A stretch of 56,550 nucleotides of DNA from a virus. Shown here one piece after another: positions 21,988 to 29,369 of this stretch. The notes beneath the pieces were generated by a model. That model was not told the DNA's origin and ran no database searches. It saw nothing but the letters and a program-made list of their open reading frames with translations. The first letter of the stretch is position 1; every line of letters starts with the position of its first letter. Position numbers and translations under genes: made by a program. The DNA is taken from positions 1 through 56,550 of the IMG/VR virus record IMGVR_UViG_3300036804_000025; one strand, written 5' to 3'.

Positions 21988-22428
21988 ATGGGCCGTTTCT
22001 ACTCTGGAGTGAGTCTCAGTAAGTCGGGACTCCGGCCGTACGCCGGGTACCGGCTGGGCGGTCGTGGGAGTGGCCTGGGATACCGCCCAGGGGGCTCCGC
22101 TGCCGACGATCCTGTGTTCCAGGTGGCCCTAGCCCTGGCCGCCTTCGGCGGGCTCGTGTGGACCCTCATAGACCCGCTCTTCGGGGGAGGGTTCGTGGCC
22201 TGGCTCGGCTCCTGGGCCGTCTCCTCGATGATCATCCTGTTGGGCATGGCTCTCCTGATGTTGGGCCTGGCCCTGGCAATCCTCCTGGCGATCCCGTTCA
22301 CCATCTGGGTAGCCGTTACCCACACCATCTGGCTTTGGTGGGTCATACCGGCCGTCGTCGTCCTCCTGGGCGGTATCGGCTGGCTGGCTAGCAAGTGGGA
22401 CGAGGCGGAAGACCGCTACCAAGACTAG
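21988..22428 (+). CDS. Membrane protein, Gly-rich N-terminus
   Basis: This 146-aa protein starts at ATG 21988 after CTTGGAGGGG. The first 45 residues are Gly/Arg/Tyr-rich (SKSGLRPYAGYRLGGRG). Three to four hydrophobic segments follow: ALALAAFGGLVWTLI, SSMIILLGMALLMLGLALAI and WWVIPAVVVLLGGIGWL, with a short charged tail. Own promoter, not coupled to neighbours. Phage membrane proteins near the integrase often modify the lysogen or exclude other phages; that is only inference here. Confidence 0.75.
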   Translation: MGRFYSGVSLSKSGLRPYAGYRLGGRGSGLGYRPGGSAADDPVFQVALALAAFGGLVWTLIDPLFGGGFVAWLGSWAVSSMIILLGMALLMLGLALAILLAIPFTIWVAVTHTIWLWWVIPAVVVLLGGIGWLASKWDEAEDRYQD

Positions 22429-22432
22429 CGAC

Positions 22433-22463
22433 GTTGACACGTGGGGAATGTGTGGCCTAGGCT
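22433..22463 (+). promoter_or_regulatory. Promoter of a leaderless gene, operator variant
   Basis: GTTGACACGTGGGGA supplies TTGACA; TAGGCT stands 18 bp downstream. The ATG at 22470 is seven bases after the -10, where transcription should begin. Confidence 0.75.
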
Positions 22464-22469
22464 GCCTGT

Positions 22470-22682
22470 ATGGCAATCAACAAGGTGCGAGCCACTGAGC
22501 TGGTTCGCGGGGACATCATCACTCTTCGGGACGGCAGGAGGGTGCAACTGGAAACTGATCCGGCACCATCCCCCAAGGGAAGGGTGGTCAATGTGACCCT
22601 GTGGGAGATAGGGACGGATAACCCGAACTTCTCGTTCACGCTCTACACGAACACCCTGTACGAAGCTGAAGACGGCTTCTAG
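22470..22682 (+). CDS. Small protein from a probably leaderless mRNA
   Basis: This 70-aa protein (MAINKVRATELVRGDIITLR). It is beta-rich and resembles a small barrel with the turn GDIITLRDGRRVQLE, but no family is assigned. There is no ribosome site; the start codon coincides with the predicted transcription start. Leaderless mRNAs are common in Streptomyces. A strong terminator follows directly, so this is a single-gene transcript under repressor control, possibly made in the lysogen or immediately on induction. Confidence 0.72.
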   Translation: MAINKVRATELVRGDIITLRDGRRVQLETDPAPSPKGRVVNVTLWEIGTDNPNFSFTLYTNTLYEAEDGF

Positions 22683-22690
22683 CCTGAAAG

Positions 22691-22719
22691 CCCCCGCTTC
22701 ACGGCGGGGGCCCTCTTTT
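22691..22719 (+). terminator. Terminator after leaderless gene
   Basis: CCCCCGC and GCGGGGG pair around a six-base loop, followed by CCCTCTTTT. Confidence 0.85.
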
Positions 22720-22728
22720 GATCTAAAA

Positions 22729-22743
22729 CTTGACTCGTGGGAA
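22729..22743 (+). promoter_or_regulatory. Operator copy before a microprotein
   Basis: CTTGACTCGTGGGAA. A TACAGA lies at 15-16 bp, a poor but possible -10, just before ATG 22755. Confidence 0.6.
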
Positions 22744-22754
22744 GTGATGTACAG

Positions 22755-22832
22755 ATGGAGATCCGCGAGGTACGCGTGTACAGGGTCTCGCCGGACGGCT
22801 CCAAAGAGCTGGTCCGAGTGACGGCCGCATAG
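22755..22832 (+). CDS. Possible 25-aa microprotein
   Basis: ATG 22755 opens MEIREVRVYRVSPDGSKELV plus five residues and a stop. It sits alone between an operator and a strong terminator, the same gene-sized arrangement as the leaderless gene upstream, which argues that the transcript exists. Codon use is normal for this genome. No ribosome site is obvious. Confidence 0.5.
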   Translation: MEIREVRVYRVSPDGSKELVRVTAA

Positions 22833-22840
22833 AGAAGAAG

Positions 22841-22872
22841 CCCCCCGGCGAAAGCCGGGGGGGCCTTTTTTT
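22841..22872. terminator. Strong terminator between convergent units
   Basis: CCCCCCGGC GAAA GCCGGGGGG followed by GCC and seven T on the plus strand. It ends the rightward early region; the minus-strand integrase stop lies at its edge. Confidence 0.9.
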
Positions 22873-24508
22873 ATATCTTCTTCAGCTCAAAGAAGTCTTG
22901 CTTGTGAACAAGCCTATCCTTGATGTCGTCCGGTACGTTCAGTTCCGCATAGCCTTCATGGATCACGAAGGTGATACCCCCGCGTCGAAGGTCTTCTTCA
23001 ATCTGATCGTCACCCTTGTCTTCCCAGTGAGACCTATACGTCACTCCCTTGGAAACGTATGTCCACCTATCCTTTGTGCTCTCCGGATCGATCTCTGACA
23101 GTTGCCTGCCGAGTGAGGCTAGGGTTTCCTTCGCGTTGTCCCGCATATAGCCAGCGGCTGAGTACATCCCACCCGGCTCTAGCTCTTCCATGTAGTGGGA
23201 GATCCGCTTCTCAAGATCCAGCTTCTTGGCTAGGTTGTCCGAACCCCTTGCGTACTCTCGGTGCACCACTTCGTAGTCACCAAGCTCCTCAAAGGCTGCG
23301 TCCCTAAGCATCGTGTACACCTTCTGGGGCGGCCTTACCGTAGGCATCCCGCAAGAGCCGCCATCCTGATATGAGGCGCACCTTAGCTTGTGGGTCACTG
23401 TCTTTGACTTGTCCTTCTTCGTGTACTGAGAGGTTGTGTCGTACCAGTTCCTACCGCACTTCCCGCACTTGATGACATCGAGGTACTGAGTCCTCTTGTT
23501 CATCTGCTTCTTGCCCTTGTTGGCGCGGGCCTTAAGGATGCCCTGGATCTCGTCAAACTGTTCCGGAGTGAAGATGCCCTTCGCAAGCACGATGGGGCTT
23601 CCGTCGGTGTCATAGGAGATGTGCGGGGATTCGCCTTGCTTGTGGTTCTTCCCTCGGTAGACCCTGTAGCCCATAAGGGCGGGGTTGATGAGGATGACCT
23701 TAAGGTTCCCGGATGTCCACTCACCCTTGTTGGGCGGAAGGAAGTCTGTCCTGTTCAGGATCTTGCATATCCGGTACAGGGAGTACCCGCGCTTCAGCAT
23801 CCGGTAGACCCAATGCAGTACCCGTGCCTTTACCGGGTCTACTACTAGCTGCCGATTGCCGTTCTCGTCCTTATCTGTGGTGTAGCCGTAGACAGGCTTA
23901 CCAATGACCCATCGGGTAGCCGTACGGGCAAAGGTCCACAGGGACTCGACTCGTACCCCGGTATTGGCGGCCTCGATACGGGCCATGCCCGCGATGATGG
24001 TGACTAGGAACTGTCCGAACTCTGTAGACAGGTCGATCGGGTCCATCTTGGCTGCAAGAGTCTTCTCGTACTCCTTACACCACTCGATCATCAGGTGAAG
24101 GTCAGAGACTCGGCGTACGAACCTGTCGAGCTTCCAGAACAAGATCTCATCGAACTCGGGGGACCTGTTGTTGATCCAGTCCCCGAGCTGGGGACGGGCC
24201 CACGGCGGCACCTTGGTAGCTGATACGCCAAGGTCACGGGCCACCCCGGCTACGCGGGATTCCCTCTCTATCGCCAGACGGTAAAGGTCGAGTTCCTGGC
24301 GTACCGGGCTGGTGGTCTCCTCCGTGAGGACAGACAGGCGTATGGAGAGCAGTACGCGCTTGGCCGTCACCGGTAGCTGAGACTCGCGGGCCTGGAGGCC
24401 CCGCAGCTCTTGAAGCTCCGTGTCGGTCCATCCGAGGTCTCGAAGGGTCTCGTCGGCCCAGGGGTCGGCGGGCATGGGTGTGTCCAGGGTGGTTGCTGTA
24501 CGGGGCAT
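22871..24508 (-). CDS. int: Large serine recombinase, phage integrase
   Basis: This 545-aa serine integrase. The catalytic Ser is in LLSIRLSVLTEETTSPVRQE; FWKLDRFVRRVSDL and FGQFLVTIIAGMARIEAANT are the conserved resolvase-domain motifs. A recombinase domain follows (IGKPVYGYTTDKDENG, YRICKILNR). The zinc ribbon has CGKCGRNWYD with a second Cys pair near RCASYQDGGSCG, and a coiled coil near the C-terminus is the usual directionality element. It joins attP to a chromosomal attB without host factors. It has a 40-residue N-terminal extension before the resolvase domain. It is transcribed leftward, opposite to its neighbours, with the probable attP just before its start. Confidence 0.95.
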   Translation of the reverse strand: MPRTATTLDTPMPADPWADETLRDLGWTDTELQELRGLQARESQLPVTAKRVLLSIRLSVLTEETTSPVRQELDLYRLAIERESRVAGVARDLGVSATKVPPWARPQLGDWINNRSPEFDEILFWKLDRFVRRVSDLHLMIEWCKEYEKTLAAKMDPIDLSTEFGQFLVTIIAGMARIEAANTGVRVESLWTFARTATRWVIGKPVYGYTTDKDENGNRQLVVDPVKARVLHWVYRMLKRGYSLYRICKILNRTDFLPPNKGEWTSGNLKVILINPALMGYRVYRGKNHKQGESPHISYDTDGSPIVLAKGIFTPEQFDEIQGILKARANKGKKQMNKRTQYLDVIKCGKCGRNWYDTTSQYTKKDKSKTVTHKLRCASYQDGGSCGMPTVRPPQKVYTMLRDAAFEELGDYEVVHREYARGSDNLAKKLDLEKRISHYMEELEPGGMYSAAGYMRDNAKETLASLGRQLSEIDPESTKDRWTYVSKGVTYRSHWEDKGDDQIEEDLRRGGITFVIHEGYAELNVPDDIKDRLVHKQDFFELKKI

Positions 24509-24613
24509 GGATCCAGGTTAACCCAACCGGGGTAACTAGTTCGTTTCTCGGTCTACAACTACATCCGTTACCAGGAAGGGAAGCGGTACGACGCGGAGCG
24601 GGGCGACAAGTGA
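24509..24613 (+). other. Probable attP region with a start-less coding remnant
   Basis: Serine-integrase attP sites normally adjoin the integrase gene. This gap holds an imperfect dyad (GTTAACCC near 24518 and GGGGTAAC near 24530). It is followed by an open frame without a start codon, 24536-24613, that reads RFSVYNYIRYQEGKRYDAER and ends at a TGA overlapping the next GTG. The codon use is that of a real gene. It looks like the 3' end of a gene cut at the crossover, or an older gene remnant. Confidence 0.55.
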
Positions 24614-24810
24614 CGCACCAGCCCTCACCTGCGGAAACGCCGGAACAGATGGCGAAACTGGCCATGAACCTGTCTTCGGAAGATCGACAAAAATTCCTGG
24701 CCTACCTCGGGCAGGACGAGCGCCCGGCGAGGCGTAGACGGCCCTCGCCAGCAGCCCCCAGGAGCGAGCCGACCACCTACCGGACGCGCCGGATCGAGCT
24801 TCCTTGGTGA
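24610..24810 (+). CDS. Small basic protein downstream of attP
   Basis: This 66-aa protein, GTG 24610, MTHQPSPAETPEQMAKLAMN then a helix and an Arg/Pro-rich tail (ERPARRRRPSPAAPRSEP). The start overlaps the stop of the remnant frame by GTGA, implying it was once coupled to a full upstream gene. It could be an excision partner by position, but no excise signature is visible. Confidence 0.6.
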   Translation: MTHQPSPAETPEQMAKLAMNLSSEDRQKFLAYLGQDERPARRRRPSPAAPRSEPTTYRTRRIELPW

Positions 24811-24857
24811 GACTCCCTGTGCCCGGACGGGTTCAGAACGTACCCACTTACCCGTAA

Positions 24858-24874
24858 GTTAGTTCAGTAAGTTT
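24858..24874 (+). repeat. Dispersed GTTAGTTCAGTAAG repeat, copy near attP
   Basis: GTTAGTTCAGTAAGTTT lies 25 bases before the ATG of the next gene, matching the copies at 9931, 31249 and 36076. Confidence 0.65.
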
Positions 24875-24898
24875 GGTTCTCTCCCTGGGAGGTTTGAC

Positions 24899-25099
24899 AT
24901 GCCCAAGCCGCTGTCCTTCACCGGTACGCGTGAAGAGGTCATCGCAGAACTGGAGGAGCGTGCCGAGGACAACTGGCACATGGCCAGGGACCGACAGTCA
25001 GGCGAGTGCGTGAAAGCTGCCGACGCCGTGAAGGACGGAGCACGTGTGGTGGACGCTGTACAGACCACCTTCCGAGTGGAAGACAACCCGGCAGGCTAG
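24899..25099 (+). CDS. Small helical protein
   Basis: This 66-aa protein (MPKPLSFTGTREEVIAELEE), charged and helical, starting after GGGAGG. It is followed by a 9-bp hairpin that probably ends its message. No family recognised. Confidence 0.65.
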   Translation: MPKPLSFTGTREEVIAELEERAEDNWHMARDRQSGECVKAADAVKDGARVVDAVQTTFRVEDNPAG

Positions 25100-25108
25100 G
25101 TGTAGCTT

Positions 25109-25140
25109 GGGGTCACCTCAAACGGACAGCGGGTGACCCC
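25109..25140 (+). terminator. Hairpin after small gene
   Basis: GGGGTCACC and GGTGACCCC form a perfect 9-bp stem with a 14-base loop; there is no T-run, so termination would be weak. Confidence 0.5.
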
Positions 25141-25174
25141 CTCGCCTGCCTACGCGGTAAGGACACACAACAGA

Positions 25175-25288
25175 ATGAATCCGCAAGCGGACACGGTTTC
25201 GGCCGTGAGAAGGTCGCTTGACTTGATCAGCTCCCATTGCTGTGAGTCGAGTGACGACTACCAGGGATCGGGAGCTGTATATGTCTAA
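25175..25288 (+). CDS. Possible small protein (37 aa)
   Basis: ATG 25175, MNPQADTVSAVRRSLDLISS, then HCC and an acidic end. AAGGA stands 11 bases upstream, and the stop overlaps the next start by eight bases, which is typical coupling. Unknown function. Confidence 0.5.
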   Translation: MNPQADTVSAVRRSLDLISSHCCESSDDYQGSGAVYV

Positions 25289-25490
25289 GGCTCCTACTGA
25301 GACCACCTGGGAATACCCGACCTATGTGGCCCGATCCCCTGAGTGCGTGATCTGCAATAACCCGATCAAACCTCTACAGCCTGCACGGAGGGGATTCAAA
25401 GGCAATCCCCCTAACCCCCCGGTAATCGTCTATCGCCACACCGATCCTCTCCAGTGCAAGAAGACCTCTGGAGAAGACAATGGTAAGTAG
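25281..25490 (+). CDS. Small protein with a Cys pair
   Basis: This 69-aa protein, ATG 25281 (MSKAPTETTWEYPTYVARSP), with ECVICNNPIKP, a CxxC, and a later QCKK. It may bind zinc. Overlaps the next gene by 11 bases. Confidence 0.68.
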   Translation: MSKAPTETTWEYPTYVARSPECVICNNPIKPLQPARRGFKGNPPNPPVIVYRHTDPLQCKKTSGEDNGK

Positions 25491-25731
25491 CGATGATATC
25501 GGGCGGGTAGTAGAGGACCGCCAGGGAAGGGTTGGAGTCCTTCGCGATGTAATGAAGGACTGGGAAGACCCGGCAGTCCTGAAAGAGAATCGCGCAAAGC
25601 GACACGTAGCCTTCATCGGCCGGAAGTATGGTGGTGGTCGAGAATGGATCGTAGATATCGACCAAGTCACTCTCACGTCAGAGACTGTCCGGCCTAGTGA
25701 GGCAGCACCCTACATCTCCCCCTTCGCTTAG
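25480..25731 (+). CDS. Small protein, unknown
   Basis: This 83-aa protein (MVSSDDIGRVVEDRQGRVGV) with a beta-rich N-terminal half and VAFIGRKYGGGREWIVD in the middle; this could be an SH3-like barrel. It is the last gene before a terminator and the long non-coding stretch. Confidence 0.7.
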   Translation: MVSSDDIGRVVEDRQGRVGVLRDVMKDWEDPAVLKENRAKRHVAFIGRKYGGGREWIVDIDQVTLTSETVRPSEAAPYISPFA

Positions 25732-25760
25732 ACGGGGATCCTAGGCTAGGAAACCAGTAG

Positions 25761-25785
25761 GCCCCCTCTCCAAGGAGGGGGCTTT
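25761..25785 (+). terminator. Terminator closing the integrase-side operon
   Basis: GCCCCCTC pairs with GAGGGGGC, followed by TTTACT. Confidence 0.85.
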
Positions 25786-27116
25786 ACTCATGTCCAGGAC
25801 CAGGCTACTAACCGGGGTATATATATTAACCCCTACATACTATAGGTGGGGCCCGCACTAAGGGTCTTTGTCTCTATAGAGTGGTCAGGATCACACTAGT
25901 ACCTGTAAGCCACCACAGGTCTACATGGCGCTACCTCCCCTAGAGGGTCGAGAAAGGCGCTGTACGGCTTTCTGACGGCCAAACCCCCTTCCCTTGGTAT
26001 CTCTGGGCTCCAGGGGGTCTGAGAGAGCCTTAGAAGAGCACACAGAGAGTTGACCTAGGTAGGCCGGATGTGATAGGGGGTTAGTTCTGTGACGCACCCC
26101 ACAAGAAACCCCTCAAACGTACGTTATCGGAGAGCCACGCTCCGCCGGTTCTCTATACACATGCCTTAACCTTGTTACCCCAGGGGTGTATTTGATTGAT
26201 TACGAAGGGTAATAACCTAGGCCCTTGACCCATTCTGATCTGAGCCTACTGAGCTTACTTAATTAACTATCCTGGGGTTAGTTAGGTTAATTCAGTTGTC
26301 GCCCCAGGGAGGGTCATAAGTAATTCACTTGTGGCCACAGATAGGCACTCGATAAGTAGCTGAGTTGTCGTCTGGAATGGCTCTAGAAAGCCTCTCGGGT
26401 AACCGTGGATAGGCACTCTGGATAGCGTCTCTATATAGGCGTATTCACTAGGCATATGCCTTGCATAGCTCCATACATACGCATGGCTTGACTATGTGAC
26501 TATCCATATGGTATGCGCCCATAGCTACACTCAGTGAATCTACATAGCTTTGTGCTAGTGCTCATATGAGCCTATGGGCTATCGAATGTGCATTGACAAA
26601 GAGTGTTTGTGTGAACACAGATGGTGACTGCTCAGATGGGAAAGGTTGGCTGCGAGTGAGCAGCAACCGAGAGTGATCGAAAAGAGAGTTTCTGATTGTG
26701 TGTCATGTGTGATGTGTGTGGTGCACACACAGTCATATATGCAGGTGAGCATAGGTGTATCTGATGGGGCCTTATGTACACAGGGCCTTATCTGATTCCC
26801 TGTCATATGTCACTCTGAGTACAGATTGGCGCCTAATGGCCTACTAGAGAGGGGCCTTATAGAGGGGGCCTTATACCTAGAGATAGGCCCTTAGAGAGGC
26901 ATACAGAGGCTTTTGGTACTACTCACAGGTATGTGATACATGCGCGTATGCGCGCCTTCCTTATGCACATAGGGAGCCCATAGAGAGCACTAGATAGGCC
27001 CATAAGCATCAACCCAAAGTAGTTGAAGAAACTCGCTTAGTAATCATTGCAGGTCAGAGACTTGTCTTTTGACAGTGGACACATAAAACCGCAGGTCAGA
27101 GCCTTGTAGGGGCTTA
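25786..27116. other. Large non-coding, repeat-rich region (candidate origin)
   Basis: No convincing gene on either strand over about 1.3 kb, extending with only regulatory sequence to 27473. Base use shifts toward TA-, CAT- and TATA-rich words. Visible repeats include degenerate units near 26289, 26321 and 26355 (TTAATTCAGTTGTCG, TAATTCACTTGTGG, TAGCTGAGTTGTCG) at about 33-bp spacing, and GATAGGCACTC twice (26340, 26410). GGGCCTTAT occurs four times in 26766-26874, and a TG/CA-rich palindrome lies near 26716-26733. A further direct repeat, GCAGGTCAGAG, sits at 27049 and 27091. The iteron-like spacing suggests a replication origin or a protein-binding array. Confidence 0.6.
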
Positions 27117-27146
27117 TTTGATTCGTGGGGAGAGTCTGCGTAATGT
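27117..27146 (+). promoter_or_regulatory. Accessory-region promoter with operator variant
   Basis: TTTGATTCGTGGGGA with TTGATT as -35 and TAATGT 17 bp on. It faces the accessory genes beginning at 27474, with a 320-base untranslated leader. Confidence 0.75.
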
Positions 27147-27473
27147 TCTGGGTGTCGGAAGGGAACGGCCCCGAAACACTGGGGAGAGACCCGGAAGGCG
27201 CAGAGCGGAAACGGCGCGCGACCCAAACCGAGTGGTGAGGGTAAGGCGTTAACACCGGGGTAACTCGGACCGCGTATGGGATGGCTAGCAGCCCCGATCA
27301 TATGGCTAGCAGGTAGGGCTAACACTTAAAATGGCCCCGCGATAACCCGCAAGACTGACCAAAGGAGGTGAGTAAGGCGAGTGAGGCAGTGAGCCCCTAC
27401 CAACTGACTAGAGCCTGTCTAGTGGGTACAGACACTCTGTATCCGCCACATGGGAACTAGGAAGGGAACCGTA

Positions 27474-27635
27474 ATGGTCAACCTGTCTAAGGATGATTTC
27501 TGCGATGTGTGCCGCTTGTGGCGCATCATCACCCCGGCCGATTTTGTGTCGGTGTGGGATGACGGAGCACCGGTCAACCTGTGCACCATCGAGGCTATGG
27601 GCTGGAACTACCCGATCACCCGTAAGGCGGTCTGA
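27474..27635 (+). CDS. Small Cys-containing protein
   Basis: This 53-aa protein, ATG 27474 (MVNLSKDDFCDVCRLWRIIT), after AGGAAGGGAAC. CDVC plus a later Cys could hold metal. The leader just before it shares GTACAGACACTCT and AGGAAGG with the leader elements at 28 to 30.7 kb. Confidence 0.65.
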   Translation: MVNLSKDDFCDVCRLWRIITPADFVSVWDDGAPVNLCTIEAMGWNYPITRKAV

Positions 27636-27637
27636 CA

Positions 27638-27892
27638 ATGGCTAAGCGATACATGCCGCTTGTTTCGGCCGGTGTGGTTGTGCTTATCGCCCTGGCGTTC
27701 ATGCTGGGTAAGCACATGAGCACTGTTGAGATAGTGAGCCCGACCAACAAAGACACTGTCGGTGCGTTTAATGATGGCTGGATAGATGGACAGACAGACA
27801 TCATTGAGCAGATGAAGAGTCTCGGAGAGTGCGCCAATCCTGTGATTAACCAGGATGAAAAGGGCCGCGTTTCCGTCACTTGTGAGGATTAG
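27638..27892 (+). CDS. Small membrane-anchored protein
   Basis: This 84-aa protein. Residues 7-24 (PLVSAGVVVLIALAFMLG) form one membrane segment after a basic start (MAKRY); the rest is acidic, with two Cys, and would lie outside the membrane. It follows the previous gene by two bases. Function unknown. Confidence 0.7.
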   Translation: MAKRYMPLVSAGVVVLIALAFMLGKHMSTVEIVSPTNKDTVGAFNDGWIDGQTDIIEQMKSLGECANPVINQDEKGRVSVTCED

Positions 27893-27905
27893 TCATGCCT
27901 AAAAA

Positions 27906-27920
27906 CTTGACTCGTGTGCC
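27906..27920 (+). promoter_or_regulatory. Operator variant, truncated
   Basis: CTTGACTCGTGTGCC, a match over the first 11 positions only, with no -10 downstream. Confidence 0.5.
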
Positions 27921-27947
27921 GTTGGCCGTGGTGCTGGCACTCAGAAG

Positions 27948-28067
27948 ATGAGCGGCGAAAGCCGCACAAACCCGCTTGTGAGCCTCTTTCATGGTGGGCC
28001 CGGTAGTCGATACCGGGTCCGCCGTTATGGACGCTTAGAACGGCGTACACACACTCTCTCTAGATAG
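27948..28067 (+). CDS. Short Arg-rich leader ORF / leader element, copy 1
   Basis: ATG 27948 encodes 39 aa ending HGGPGSRYRVRRYGRLERR then THTLSR. The same pattern (G-x-SGT-x-x-R ... LE-R-T-x-TL-x-R) is readable at 29271, 30001 and 30675. In all copies the DNA also forms a CCGGTA/TACCGG-type hairpin followed by CTTAG or GTTAG. It ends nine bases before the next gene. Whether peptide or RNA is the selected product is not decided by the sequence. Confidence 0.5.
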   Translation: MSGESRTNPLVSLFHGGPGSRYRVRRYGRLERRTHTLSR

Positions 28068-28076
28068 GTGGGGAAC

Positions 28077-28670
28077 ATGCACGCTCAGTATGTGGCAAAG
28101 GTTGGGGCCGGTAAGGGAACGCACGGCATTAAGGGTGGGGAGTGGAGTTACACCAACACCAATCACACCGTGTGTGGTCGGGAAGCTACCGCAGTAGAGC
28201 ACATGCATAGCGGTGCCGAAATTGAGATCACCTGTAAGAGCTGCATTAAGTCCATGCCGCGAACTCTCACCATTGAAGTAACCACCGTGGATGTCTCTTA
28301 CTACACCGAGGATGACACTTGCCCGGAGGATGAGCGGGAACAGTGCGGCGGTGAATGCCGATACATGGATGGTGACAAGCGAACCATCCGTGACCATGGC
28401 ACTAGCGAATATGAAATTGACGCCGATGACATCGAGTTGTCCGAAGGTGACCCGGTAGCGGCTGCGGTCGAATTCATCCGTAAAGAAGCGGGAGGCGCGA
28501 TTCACGCTAGCTCTACCCCTATAGCCGATGTGCGGGCCCATGAATGGCTTTCGGGTAGCTATGACCACCCGTACCGGGAAGAGACGCGGGAAACCAGCGT
28601 GCGACTTCCCGGCGACTGGACTACCGCCGAACGCACCGCCATTTTCCAGACCATTGCAAACCACAAGTGA
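28077..28670 (+). CDS. Accessory protein with Cys motifs, unknown
   Basis: This 197-aa protein, ATG 28077 (MHAQYVAKVGAGKGTHGIKG) after GATAGGTGGGG. The N-terminal part has NHTVCGREATAV and ITCKSCIKSM, a possible zinc site. The middle is very acidic with three Cys (CPEDEREQCGGEC), and the C-terminal third is plain. No family recognised. It is the first gene behind leader element copy 1, in the accessory region with ArdA. Confidence 0.7.
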   Translation: MHAQYVAKVGAGKGTHGIKGGEWSYTNTNHTVCGREATAVEHMHSGAEIEITCKSCIKSMPRTLTIEVTTVDVSYYTEDDTCPEDEREQCGGECRYMDGDKRTIRDHGTSEYEIDADDIELSEGDPVAAAVEFIRKEAGGAIHASSTPIADVRAHEWLSGSYDHPYREETRETSVRLPGDWTTAERTAIFQTIANHK

Positions 28671-28684
28671 CAAGGGGAACCATC

Positions 28685-29092
28685 ATGGGTGAGTACATCG
28701 AAACCGCGTACAACCACGCACTTACCGCGCTCCTTTGGAGTGAGCTTATCTGTCTCCCGTGTGATGAGTCGGAAGTCTCCGAGCATAGCCATTCGGAAAT
28801 GGAGGGGCGCCCGTTCGATGACTTCTTTTATGAGAGTGACATCGACGGTGAAACTGACACCCTCCGCGAACAGATAGACGCATTCGTTACTGATAACTGG
28901 AATGACCTTGACGGGCATGTCAGTGCCGAACAGTGCGGCCATGACTTCATTCTCTCCCGTAATGGGCATGGTGCGGGTTTCTGGGACCGTGGATTGGGTG
29001 AGCGCGGTAAGCGACTCAGTGAGTCCGCTAAGCCCTTTGGTGAGTGCAGCCTGTACCTGACTGACTATGACCGTGTGGCGGTGGCAGCGTAA
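28685..29092 (+). CDS. Accessory protein of a common actinophage type
   Basis: This 135-aa acidic protein, ATG 28685 after AGGGGAAC. The C-terminal half, CGHDFILSRNGHGAGFWDRG then a Gly/Lys run and LYLTDYDRVAV, is a pattern often seen in actinophage and plasmid proteins encoded near ardA. I recall no proven function. Its stop overlaps the next ATG. Confidence 0.72.
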   Translation: MGEYIETAYNHALTALLWSELICLPCDESEVSEHSHSEMEGRPFDDFFYESDIDGETDTLREQIDAFVTDNWNDLDGHVSAEQCGHDFILSRNGHGAGFWDRGLGERGKRLSESAKPFGECSLYLTDYDRVAVAA

Positions 29093-29274
29093 TGAACAAC
29101 TGTATCGATTGCGGTAAGGACCTTTCCGAGGAAATGGGCGTAAGGGTGTTCACCTTCAAGGATGACGCTAAGGGCTTCATACCTGGGAATCTGGCGACTA
29201 CCGATCATCTGCTGTGTATCAACTGCGGTAGCAACGGCCGGAACACTCGTAAGCGGTCCTCACTGCCCGTGTGA
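29092..29274 (+). CDS. Small protein with two Cys pairs
   Basis: This 60-aa protein, MNNCIDCGKDLSEEMGVRVF and later LCINCGS: a zinc-ribbon layout with pairs about 37 residues apart. ATG overlaps the upstream stop; its own stop overlaps the GTG of leader ORF copy 2. Confidence 0.7.
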   Translation: MNNCIDCGKDLSEEMGVRVFTFKDDAKGFIPGNLATTDHLLCINCGSNGRNTRKRSSLPV

Positions 29275-29369
29275 CGCGATTTGGTGGCGGGTCCGGTACT
29301 CGGTGCCGTGCCCTCCGTCATGTCCCGTTAGAGGGGCGTACAGAGACCCTAGGAAGGGTGAGGCAGTGA
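29271..29369 (+). CDS. Short Arg-rich leader ORF, copy 2
   Basis: GTG 29271 overlaps the previous stop and the TGA at 29369 overlaps the next GTG, so this 32-aa frame is fully coupled on both sides. It reads MTRFGGGSGTRCRALRHVPL then EGRTETLGRVRQ, sharing the G-SGT-x-x-R and LE-RT-x-TL-x-R spacing with the other copies. Double coupling is the best evidence that this family is translated. Confidence 0.58.
   Translation: MTRFGGGSGTRCRALRHVPLEGRTETLGRVRQ

Noticed and set aside
26487-26515. TTGACT-18-TATGCG promoter-like sequence
   Set aside because: Isolated, no operator core and no gene downstream for about 1 kb; such matches arise by chance in AT-richer DNA.
26579-26806. 75-codon leftward frame in the gene-free region
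   Set aside because: No ribosome site, odd composition, no neighbours in that direction.
27044-27325. Leftward frames covering the 27117 promoter
   Set aside because: They run across a good promoter and direct repeats and show no protein character.
27368-27460. GTG-initiated 30-codon frame (MSKASEAVSPYQLTRACLVG) before the 27474 gene
   Set aside because: The start overlaps the only ribosome site. It may be a degenerate fifth leader ORF, but support is too weak to list.
25786-27473. CRISPR array or rRNA gene in the long gap
   Set aside because: Repeats are short, degenerate and irregular; no spacer-repeat structure and no rRNA-like sequence.
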